64,000 nt of DNA from an uncultured Bacteroidales bacterium (GTDB lineage: Bacteria > Bacteroidota > Bacteroidia > Bacteroidales > Paludibacteraceae). A program made the translations under genes and the position numbers. Each line of letters begins with the position of its first letter. The first letter of the stretch is position 1. The DNA lies in assembly GCA_900317885.1 (NCBI GenBank), contig ONIM01000002.1, forward strand, positions 1-64,000, in the 5' to 3' direction. The notes under the pieces are model-generated. The model saw only the letters and a program-made list of their open reading frames with translations. It did not search any database and had not been told where the DNA came from. Shown one piece after another: positions 26,347-32,966 of this stretch.

Positions 26347-26778
26347 TTACCGGAGTCCTTCGATCAGTTTGTCGAGGGAGGGGATGAGGGAGGTGAGTTC
26401 CTCTATGGACACATGCTTGGTGACTTCGGCGCCTAATCGGTTCGGGATGTCTTTGGCTTGTTCCTCCATTGCCTTTCCGGCGTCGGTCAGGCAGACGATG
26501 CGTTGCCGCGTATCCACTTCTCCTTTGACGCGCGTCACTAAGCCCTGACGTTCCATCCGTTGCAGGAGCGGCGTGACGGTATTCGTCTCCAGATGAAGAC
26601 GTTTGGCGATGTCGTTCACCGGCTGACGGTCTTTCTCCCAAAGGACAAGCAGAACCAGGTACTGCGGGTACGTGATCCCCAAGGTCTCAAAATAGGGGCC
26701 GTACGCACCGGCAATCAACCGCGCCGCCGTATAGAGGCGGAAGCAGAGTTGGTTATCTAATTTCAGTTGTTCGTACAT
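26347..26778 (-). CDS. ohrR: MarR-family regulator of the OhrR type
   Basis: 143 residues. The N-terminus LDNQLCFRLYTAARLI closely follows the OhrR pattern, where the Cys (residue 12 here) senses organic peroxide. A winged helix follows (VNDIAKRLHLETNTVTPLLQRMERQGLVTR) with wing VDTRQRIVCLT. OhrR proteins repress a peroxidase gene until the Cys is oxidised. Its ATG overlaps the stop of the upstream peroxidase gene by one base (TAATG), so the two are translationally coupled and the regulator is likely autoregulated. Only one Cys is present, matching the 1-Cys OhrR class. Confidence 0.85.
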   Translation of the reverse strand: MYEQLKLDNQLCFRLYTAARLIAGAYGPYFETLGITYPQYLVLLVLWEKDRQPVNDIAKRLHLETNTVTPLLQRMERQGLVTRVKGEVDTRQRIVCLTDAGKAMEEQAKDIPNRLGAEVTKHVSIEELTSLIPSLDKLIEGLR

Positions 26779-27356
26779 TATTTCGCCAATTCAGCTACGA
26801 TCTCTGCCTCGATGTCTTCGGGCTTGGTGGTCGGAGCGAAACGGCCGACTACATTACCCTCGCGGTCCACGAGGAACTTGGTGAAGTTCCAGCGGATGTC
26901 GTTCTCTTTCTTGAAGGTCTTGCTGATGCCTTTGAGCATCGTAGCGGTAGCCTTGGCTTTCAGACCCTCGTATTTCTCCTCCGGTCCGTTCTCCTTCAGA
27001 TACGTAAATACCGGGCTCTCATTCTCGCCGTTCACCTCGATCTTCGAGAACTGCGGGAAAGATACTTTGTATTTGAGCTGGCAAAAGGATACAATCTCTT
27101 CGTCCGTGCCCGGAGCCTGCTGACCGAACTGGTTGCAAGGGAAATCCAGAATCACCAGACCCTTCTCCTGATATTTCTTATAGAGGTTCTCCAGCGCCTC
27201 GTACTGCGGCGTAAATCCGCAACCCGTAGCGGTATTAACTATTAAAAGGACTTTGCCTTTGTACTCGTCTAATTTGACTTCGTTCTTTTTGGTGTCCAGC
27301 ACCGTAAAATCATAGATGTTCATAACTGTAAGTAATATAATTAATAAATGTTTCAT
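26778..27356 (-). CDS. Glutathione-peroxidase-family thiol peroxidase
   Basis: 192 residues from the ATG at 27356, or 181 from the ATG at 27323 (MNIYDFTVLD), the usual family start. The extra residues MKHLLIILLTV are hydrophobic but short. Conserved: NTATGCGFTPQYEALENLYKKY with the peroxidatic Cys, LDFPCNQFGQQ with the second Cys, and RWNFTKFLVD. Such bacterial enzymes reduce hydroperoxides, usually with thioredoxin rather than glutathione. Co-transcribed with an OhrR-type regulator, so induction by organic peroxide is likely. Confidence 0.9.
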   Translation of the reverse strand: MKHLLIILLTVMNIYDFTVLDTKKNEVKLDEYKGKVLLIVNTATGCGFTPQYEALENLYKKYQEKGLVILDFPCNQFGQQAPGTDEEIVSFCQLKYKVSFPQFSKIEVNGENESPVFTYLKENGPEEKYEGLKAKATATMLKGISKTFKKENDIRWNFTKFLVDREGNVVGRFAPTTKPEDIEAEIVAELAK

Positions 27357-27403
27357 ATATTCAGTCTTCGGGTAATTTGTGTCGCTCGCGACTTAAATCG
27401 AGT

Positions 27404-27439
27404 GCAAAGGTACAACAAATATTTTAATATCGCAAGCGA
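27404..27439 (-). promoter_or_regulatory. Promoter of the peroxidase-ohrR operon with CGCTTGCG element
   Basis: Minus-strand TACCTTTGC (27404-27412). CGCTTGCG lies in ATATCGCTTGCGATAT (27427-27442) at the same distance as in three other promoters of the window, putting its TTG exactly 23 bases before the box. The surrounding palindrome could be an OhrR operator. Confidence 0.7.
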
Positions 27440-27510
27440 TATATCTAAAAATGGTGTATTTTCTTAATGAGAGTATATTATTTATTAAAATAAATACTAT
27501 ATATAAAACA

Positions 27511-27549
27511 ACACACGCGCGTACCTTATTATAATACGCGCGTATGTGT
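27511..27549 (-). terminator. Terminator-like hairpin of the rnf operon
   Basis: ACACACGCGCGTA pairs with TACGCGCGTATGTGT with a two-base bulge. On the minus strand it is followed by TTGTTTTATAT. It lies 71 bases past the rnfA stop. Confidence 0.5.
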
Positions 27550-27560
27550 GAGGGTTAGCT

Positions 27561-27608
27561 GACTAGTAGACTAGTAGACTAGTAAACTAGTAGACTAGTA
27601 AACTAGTA
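27561..27608. repeat. Six tandem 8-bp units
   Basis: GACTAGTA or AACTAGTA repeated six times between the rnf terminator hairpin and the rnfA stop. Confidence 0.85.
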
Positions 27609-27619
27609 ATACTAACTGT

Positions 27620-28222
27620 TTATACCACACCGCTGAAGCCCATGAAGGCCATCGCCAGGAGACCTGCGGTCAGCAGAGCGATCGGAGTGCCTTTCATTGC
27701 CTCGGGCACTTTGTTCAGCGCCAGCTGCTCGCGGATACCTGCAAAGAGGATCAGCGCGAGAGCGAAACCAACAGCGGTTGCGAAAGCGTAAACGGTACCG
27801 GAGAGCAGACCGTACTCGGCACCCAGCGGCAGTTTGGCCAGCAGCTTGTTCTGGTCAGCTACGATAAGAGCCACACCGAGAATACAGCAGTTGGTGGTGA
27901 TCAGCGGCAGGAACACACCCAGCGCCTGATAGAGCGCCGGAGACACTTTCTTCAGCATGATCTCGATCATCTGCACGAGGGCGGCGATGACGAGGATGAA
28001 GAGGATGGTCTGGAGGAACTCAACGCCCCAGAGAACCAGTAACTTCTGCAGCAGATACGTAACAACCGTAGCGAGCGTGAGCACGAACGTAACGGCGGCA
28101 CCCATACCCAGGGCGGTGTCAATCTTCTTACTTACACCCAGGAACGGGCAGATGCCCAGGAACTGGCTCAATACAATATTGTTAACAAATATTGCAGAGA
28201 TGAAAATCAGAAAATATACCAT
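27620..28222 (-). CDS. rnfA: Rnf electron transport complex subunit A
   Basis: 200 residues, six hydrophobic segments. Motifs VNNIVLSQFLGICPFLGVSKKIDTALGMG and ITTNCCILGVALI mark the RnfA/NqrE family, integral inner-membrane proteins that help bind the membrane iron-sulfur site of the complex. Last gene of rseC-rnfBCDGEA; the 27-base gap to rnfE carries the repeated word AAATTTATGATTTA. Rnf couples ferredoxin and NAD redox exchange to Na+ or H+ movement. Confidence 0.95.
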   Translation of the reverse strand: MVYFLIFISAIFVNNIVLSQFLGICPFLGVSKKIDTALGMGAAVTFVLTLATVVTYLLQKLLVLWGVEFLQTILFILVIAALVQMIEIMLKKVSPALYQALGVFLPLITTNCCILGVALIVADQNKLLAKLPLGAEYGLLSGTVYAFATAVGFALALILFAGIREQLALNKVPEAMKGTPIALLTAGLLAMAFMGFSGVV

Positions 28223-28249
28223 AGTAATTTCAAATTTATGATTTATGAT

Positions 28250-28837
28250 TTACTTTTTCTGCAGTTTGTTGACAGCTGCCATGAGGTATGCGAGGCAGAT
28301 GAACGCACCCGGAGCGAGTACGAAGATCAGCGCTGCGAACTGGCTGCTATAGAGTTGGAAACCGAAGACGGTACCTGCACCTAAGAACTCGCGGATGACG
28401 CCCAGGACGGTGAGCGAGAGGGTGAAGCCGAGACCCATACCGATACCGTCCAGCGCAGAGAGACCGACGGTGTTCTTCGCTGCAAATGCCTCTGCGCGGC
28501 CGAGTACGATACAGTTCACTACGATCAGCGGGATGAAGAGACCCAGCACATCGTAGATAGCCGGCAGGTAAGCCTGCATGACGAGTTGTACCATCGTCAC
28601 GAACGTAGCGATGACTACGATGAATGCCGGGATACGTACTTTATCCGGGATGAGATTCTTGAGGAGCGAGATCACTACGTTCGAGCAAACGAGCACGAAG
28701 AGCGTAGCCAAGCCCATGGACATACCGTTAACGGCACTGGTGGTAGTAGCCAGCGTAGGGCACATACCGAGAACCAACGCAAAAGTAGGATTCTCCTTGA
28801 GAATACCGTTGGTCAATGTTTTCATTGCGTTACTCAT
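28250..28837 (-). CDS. rnfE: Rnf electron transport complex subunit E
   Basis: 195 residues, six hydrophobic segments, with NPTFALVLGMCPTLATTTSAVNG and PLIVVNCIVLGRAEAFA, typical of RnfE/NqrD, the partner of RnfA in the membrane core. It starts two bases after the rnfG stop. GGAGG at the end of rnfG acts as a ribosome site, uncommon in this phylum. 195 residues is normal for the family. Confidence 0.95.
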   Translation of the reverse strand: MSNAMKTLTNGILKENPTFALVLGMCPTLATTTSAVNGMSMGLATLFVLVCSNVVISLLKNLIPDKVRIPAFIVVIATFVTMVQLVMQAYLPAIYDVLGLFIPLIVVNCIVLGRAEAFAAKNTVGLSALDGIGMGLGFTLSLTVLGVIREFLGAGTVFGFQLYSSQFAALIFVLAPGAFICLAYLMAAVNKLQKK

Positions 28838-28839
28838 AA

Positions 28840-29490
28840 TTATTCCTCCTTTTCTGCGGGTTGTACTTCAGTTGCTTCAGCGGGTTGCTCTGCTGCCGGT
28901 TCTGCACCTTGCAGCTGGCTTGCGCCGGAAGCTGCCTCAACAGCCCCTTCTGCAACAGCTGCATACGCTTTGTTGACAGCTTTCAGGAATGCGCGGCTGG
29001 AGATGGTGGCAGCGGTGATAGCATCTACGTCTCCGCCATCTTTATTGACAGCCAGCGCACCGGCTTTCTTACCGATGATAGAGCGGTTGCCGACAGCATC
29101 TTTGAACCAGTGGTCGATATGCGCACCCAGACCCGGAGTCTCGGTCTGCTTGAGAACGACGTAGTCGAGCACTTCGCCTTCTTTGCCTAAGCCCACCATG
29201 ATCACTTGCGGGCCGTCGAAACCGACTTCAGAGGTCTCTACCGCGGTAGCTACCCATTCGTCGTTGATGAAGGCTTTGTAGATGGTCAGCCCCTCTGCCT
29301 GCTCGGGTTCTGCGATAGAGCAGCCCTCCGGAAGCACAGCGAGGATAGCGGCCTGCTGTTTCTGAGCCTCTTGTTTAGCGATGGTGGCTTCGGTGACAGC
29401 GTAAACGCCTGCCAAAGCTCCTGCGGCTACCATAGAGATGATAACCAGGGAGAGCACCATGTTTTTGAATGTACTTTCTAATTTTGCCAT
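28840..29490 (-). CDS. rnfG: Rnf electron transport complex subunit G (FMN protein)
   Basis: 216 residues. One N-terminal membrane anchor (VLSLVIISMVAAGALAGVYAV) precedes an FMN-binding domain; DAITAATISSRA is the flavinylation motif whose Thr carries FMN by a phosphoester bond. The C-terminal 35 residues are Ala/Glu/Pro-rich and poorly conserved. AAGGAGG lies before the ATG. The domain faces the periplasm and passes electrons between the RnfD flavin and the membrane core. Confidence 0.93.
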   Translation of the reverse strand: MAKLESTFKNMVLSLVIISMVAAGALAGVYAVTEATIAKQEAQKQQAAILAVLPEGCSIAEPEQAEGLTIYKAFINDEWVATAVETSEVGFDGPQVIMVGLGKEGEVLDYVVLKQTETPGLGAHIDHWFKDAVGNRSIIGKKAGALAVNKDGGDVDAITAATISSRAFLKAVNKAYAAVAEGAVEAASGASQLQGAEPAAEQPAEATEVQPAEKEE

Positions 29491-29502
29491 AGTTGTGCCT
29501 CC

Positions 29503-30507
29503 TTATGCTTTTTTCGGTTCGCCGAAGTGTTGCGGACGAATCTTGTTCAACAATGGAACGCAAGCGTTCATGATCAGGATAGCGAAGGACATACCTTCGG
29601 GGTAGTTACCCCACGTACGGATAACCATCACAATGAATCCGATACCGATACCGAAGATGATCTTTCCCCACGCGCTCATCGGGCTGGTGACGTAGTCGGT
29701 TGCCATGAAGAAGGCACCGAGCATCAGACCTCCGGAGAGGAGTTCGTAGCCGATATAATGGCAGGTGTCCAGTCCCTCAGGCAGTGCGCCGGCGAGACCA
29801 GTGCAAGCGCAGAAGCAAGCTACGGTACCGAGGATCGCTACAGGGATGTGCCAGGTGATGACGCGGCAGCAGATGAGGATAATACCTCCGAAGAGCAGCG
29901 CAGCAGCGCTGACCTCACCGAGCGAACCGCCCATGACGCCCAGGAACGAATCCATGAGCGACGGCAGCTGGTCAATGACGGAAGAGTCACCGGCTTTGAC
30001 GATGTGCTTGAGATAATAGAGCGGGGTAGCGCCTGTCTCAGCGTCCACATACGCGCCGTGGAAGCCTTGCGGCGTGGGCCAGGTGGTCATCTGTGCCGGA
30101 TAAGCGATGAGCAGGAAGACACGACCTACGAGAGCGGGGTTGAAGGGGTTCTGACCCAGACCGCCGAAAGTCATCTTACCAATACCGATAGCTACTACGG
30201 CACCGATAATAACGATCCACCAATCGATGGTAGAAGGAAGGTTGAACGCGAGCAGCAGACCGGTGAGGACCGCCGAGAGGTCTCCGATGGTCTGACGTTG
30301 CTCTTTGAGCACATAACGGCTGATGACGTACTCGGTGCAGATACATGCGAGAACCGAGATGGCAGCCGTGATCAATGCGCCCCAGCCAAACTCCACCAAT
30401 GCTACTGCGTAAGCAGGCATCAAAGCGAGAATGACCAGAAGCATATTCCGGCGGACGGTATCACCACTATGGGCGTGCGGAGCCGGAGCGACAATCAATT
30501 GTTTCAT
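29503..30507 (-). CDS. rnfD: Rnf electron transport complex subunit D
   Basis: 334 residues with about nine hydrophobic helices. GQNPFNPALVGRVFLL and the flavin-attachment segment FMATDYVTSPMS (Thr carries FMN) identify RnfD/NqrB, the ion-moving membrane subunit. A 30-base gap to rnfC includes a 19-bp sequence repeated in the rnfA-rnfE gap. Confidence 0.95.
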   Translation of the reverse strand: MKQLIVAPAPHAHSGDTVRRNMLLVILALMPAYAVALVEFGWGALITAAISVLACICTEYVISRYVLKEQRQTIGDLSAVLTGLLLAFNLPSTIDWWIVIIGAVVAIGIGKMTFGGLGQNPFNPALVGRVFLLIAYPAQMTTWPTPQGFHGAYVDAETGATPLYYLKHIVKAGDSSVIDQLPSLMDSFLGVMGGSLGEVSAAALLFGGIILICCRVITWHIPVAILGTVACFCACTGLAGALPEGLDTCHYIGYELLSGGLMLGAFFMATDYVTSPMSAWGKIIFGIGIGFIVMVIRTWGNYPEGMSFAILIMNACVPLLNKIRPQHFGEPKKA

Positions 30508-30537
30508 AATTTATGATTTCAAATTTATGATTTAACA

Positions 30538-31884
30538 TTATTTTTTCGCTGCAGCGGCACGCTCACGGAGGATGGCGCCTACTTTTGCTTTACCCGGACG
30601 AATACCGTCGAGCAGACGGCGGTGAGCAGGACAGGTGAATACGCAGCAACCGCAGTCGATGCAATCCATGATGTCATGCTTCTCCAGTTCGTCCCACATC
30701 TCCAGTTCGCTGAGGCGTTGGAGCAAGTACGGCTCAAGTCCCATAGGACAAGCCTGTACGCACTTACCGCAACGGATACAGTTCTCTTGCTCCGGACGGA
30801 TACACTCTGCTTCCGGCAGGAAGAGAAGGCCGGAGAGACGTTTGTTAGCCGGCATGTTCTCAATATGATCCATGGCGCGTCCCATCATCGGACCACCGCC
30901 AATGACCTTGCCTGTATCTACAGGTACTCCTCCGGCGAGCGCAATCACTTCCTCGATCGGTGTACCGAAACGAACGCAGTAGTTACCCGGGTTCTTAACG
31001 GATTTGCCGGTAACGGTCATGACGCGGCTGATGAGCGGTTTGTTCTTCTGTACTGCCTCATAAACGGCATAGACAGTAGCCACGTTATCCACTACGGCAC
31101 CCACCTCAATAGGAAGTGCACCGGAGGGCACCTGGCGACCGATAGTGGCATCGATGAGCTGCTTCTCGCCACCCTGCGGGTAACGGAGTTTGAGCGGCAT
31201 CACCTCGATACCGAGTTGCTTCTCCGCCAGCTCGCGCATGTGTGCGATAGCGTCGGGTTTGTTATTCTCAATACCGATGATAGCGCGTTGTACGCCCAGG
31301 GCTTTCTTGAGGATCTGGATACCGATGATGATCTCCTCGCCGTGCTCCATCATCAGCTGGTGGTCACAGGTCAGATACGGTTCGCACTCTACGCCGTTGA
31401 CGATGAGCACTTCGGCTTTCTTGCCCGGAGGCGGCAGCAGTTTGACGTGTGTCGGGAAGCAAGCGCCACCGAGACCTACGATACCTGCGGCTGCGATCTT
31501 GTCGATGATCTCCTTCGGCTCCAGGGTACACTGGTGTATGAGATCCGGCTTGCGGTCAATCTCCGGCAACCACTCGTCGCCCTCTACGTCGATGTAGATA
31601 GCTTGTCCGGGAGCGCCCCATGCGTCGGTCCAGTCACCGATCTTGGTGATCGTACCGCTTACAGGAGAGCAGATGTTTGCACTCACGAACCCGCCGGCTT
31701 TCGCCAGCAGTTCGCCCACTTTTACTTTCTTACCAACCTCTACCACGGCTTGAGCCGGAGCACCGATGTGCTGCACCAGAGGAATGATAGCCTGCTTTGG
31801 CAGCGGGCACTCTTTGATCGCCTGGTGTGCAGAGTATTGCTTGTTGTCCTGCGGATGAACTCCGCCTATTTTAAATGTTCTCAT
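30538..31884 (-). CDS. rnfC: Rnf electron transport complex subunit C
   Basis: 448 residues, no membrane helix. An N-terminal RnfC barrel-sandwich domain precedes the NADH/FMN-binding fold (GIVGLGGACFPTHVKL, GVECEPYLTCDHQLM, about 140-190). Two 4Fe-4S motifs lie near the C-terminus: CIRCGKCVQACP and CIDCGCCVFTCP. This is the cytoplasmic NADH-reactive subunit. It sits directly downstream of an RnfB that lacks its own ferredoxin domain, so these two clusters may be the nearest soluble ones. Confidence 0.95.
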   Translation of the reverse strand: MRTFKIGGVHPQDNKQYSAHQAIKECPLPKQAIIPLVQHIGAPAQAVVEVGKKVKVGELLAKAGGFVSANICSPVSGTITKIGDWTDAWGAPGQAIYIDVEGDEWLPEIDRKPDLIHQCTLEPKEIIDKIAAAGIVGLGGACFPTHVKLLPPPGKKAEVLIVNGVECEPYLTCDHQLMMEHGEEIIIGIQILKKALGVQRAIIGIENNKPDAIAHMRELAEKQLGIEVMPLKLRYPQGGEKQLIDATIGRQVPSGALPIEVGAVVDNVATVYAVYEAVQKNKPLISRVMTVTGKSVKNPGNYCVRFGTPIEEVIALAGGVPVDTGKVIGGGPMMGRAMDHIENMPANKRLSGLLFLPEAECIRPEQENCIRCGKCVQACPMGLEPYLLQRLSELEMWDELEKHDIMDCIDCGCCVFTCPAHRRLLDGIRPGKAKVGAILRERAAAAKK

Positions 31885-31919
31885 AAGTCTTTTAGCTTTC
31901 AGAATTCAGTAATCAGCAT

Positions 31920-32336
31920 TCAGCTTTTTTGAGCCATTCGGATGGAAGCGGGGAACGCAGCTTTCGGCGTAGCGAGCGCTTTGATTTTCTCGGCGATAGC
32001 CGGATCGAAGCCCTTCTTGTCGCCGGCTTGAGCAGCAGGAGCTGCTTCTTCTGCAGCGGCAGGCGTAAGGATCTTCTTTACTTCATCCATGGTCGGGTCA
32101 CCGCCTACAGGGCAGGCCAAACCCTCTGTACTACCGGCTTTGACGCACGCTTCTGCGAAGTTGCGGCAACCGGCAAATCCGCAGCCACCGCAGTTAGCAC
32201 CAGGCAGAACGGCCTGTACCAAGTCGATGCGCGGATCTTCCTCTACTTTGAAGAACTGGCTGACAAAATAGAGCAGGATAGCTGCTACCAAGGCTGTCAC
32301 ACCAAGAACTCCCATAGAAATCAGAATCAGATTCAT
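31920..32336 (-). CDS. rnfB: Short RnfB lacking the ferredoxin domain
   Basis: 138 residues. N-terminal anchor (MGVLGVTALVAAILLYFVSQFF) and the RnfB cluster domain LPGANCGGCGFAGCRNFAEAC...GLACP are intact. Homologues continue for at least another 100 residues with two 4Fe-4S ferredoxin motifs; here the protein instead ends with an Ala/Pro-rich tail and a stop, and no ferredoxin motif appears in any frame before rnfC. RnfB normally receives electrons from or gives them to soluble ferredoxin, so the complex here must use another entry or be altered. Confidence 0.88.
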   Translation of the reverse strand: MNLILISMGVLGVTALVAAILLYFVSQFFKVEEDPRIDLVQAVLPGANCGGCGFAGCRNFAEACVKAGSTEGLACPVGGDPTMDEVKKILTPAAAEEAAPAAQAGDKKGFDPAIAEKIKALATPKAAFPASIRMAQKS

Positions 32337-32385
32337 TTTGGTTGTTGTTTTTAGTTGTTTGTTATTAGTAATTTGTTAAAATCTT

Positions 32386-32799
32386 TTAAATCTTCCTTGC
32401 GGTAAAGGAGAACTGTTTCTGGAGGCGATGTTTGAATACGGAAAGGCCGATGTAATAGAGCGCGATAGCGCATAGCGAGAGCGTCCCCACGACCGCTTCG
32501 TCAAGCCCGGTGGTAAGCTCCAAAACCGCAATAACCGCCATCATAACGACAAACGGTAAAATGTACGCGAGTAGCACCGCGCGCCACGCCAGATGCTCAC
32601 GAACCTCCACTACCGCACGGTCGCCGGGAACCATGGGCTCCAACATGAGCGCGTCCATCTCTTTGGCCTGGCTCTCAGACGAGGAACACATGGCTTTTGC
32701 CTTGCACGCCGAGCACGCGGAAGATTGCACAATCTGAATGTGCGCCATCTTGCCGTCGGTGCTGAGCACTATACCTTCGTGTGTGATAAGTTCTTCCAT
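32386..32799 (-). CDS. rseC: RseC/SoxR-reducing-system protein
   Basis: 137 residues. An N-terminal Cys cluster (SSACSACKAKAMCSSSE) is followed by two membrane helices (AVLLAYILPFVVMMAVIAV and LCAIALYYIGLSVF), the RseC layout. First gene of the rnf operon, the usual Bacteroidetes order. Its exact role is unsettled; in other bacteria it acts with Rnf/Rsx in keeping SoxR reduced. Confidence 0.88.
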   Translation of the reverse strand: MEELITHEGIVLSTDGKMAHIQIVQSSACSACKAKAMCSSSESQAKEMDALMLEPMVPGDRAVVEVREHLAWRAVLLAYILPFVVMMAVIAVLELTTGLDEAVVGTLSLCAIALYYIGLSVFKHRLQKQFSFTARKI

Positions 32800-32816
32800 A
32801 AATCAACAAAAAGCGC

Positions 32817-32852
32817 ACAAAGGTACAAAAACTTTTTTATATACGCAAGCGC
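32817..32852 (-). promoter_or_regulatory. Promoter of the rnf operon with GCGCTTGCG element
   Basis: Minus-strand TACCTTTGT (32817-32825) preceded at exactly 27 bases by GCGCTTGCGTATAT (32839-32852), the same arrangement as before the amylase cluster and the locus at 62.1 kb. Confidence 0.75.
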
Positions 32853-32939
32853 ACGCGTACAATATTTATAAAAAAGTGTCTTTTTTTTACAAAATGCTAA
32901 AAAAAATAATTTTTATTTTTTAAATCCAAATATTTATAG

Positions 32940-32948
32940 TATCTTTGC
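32940..32948 (+). promoter_or_regulatory. -7 box of ftsK operon
   Basis: TATCTTTGC, 19 bases before the ftsK ATG; AT-rich upstream with no TTG at the usual distance. Confidence 0.55.
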
Positions 32949-32966
32949 ACGTTAAATTGTGTCAAT

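Noticed and set aside
27561-27608. Possible CRISPR array
   Set aside because: Units are only 8 bp and directly adjacent with no spacers; no cas genes in the window.
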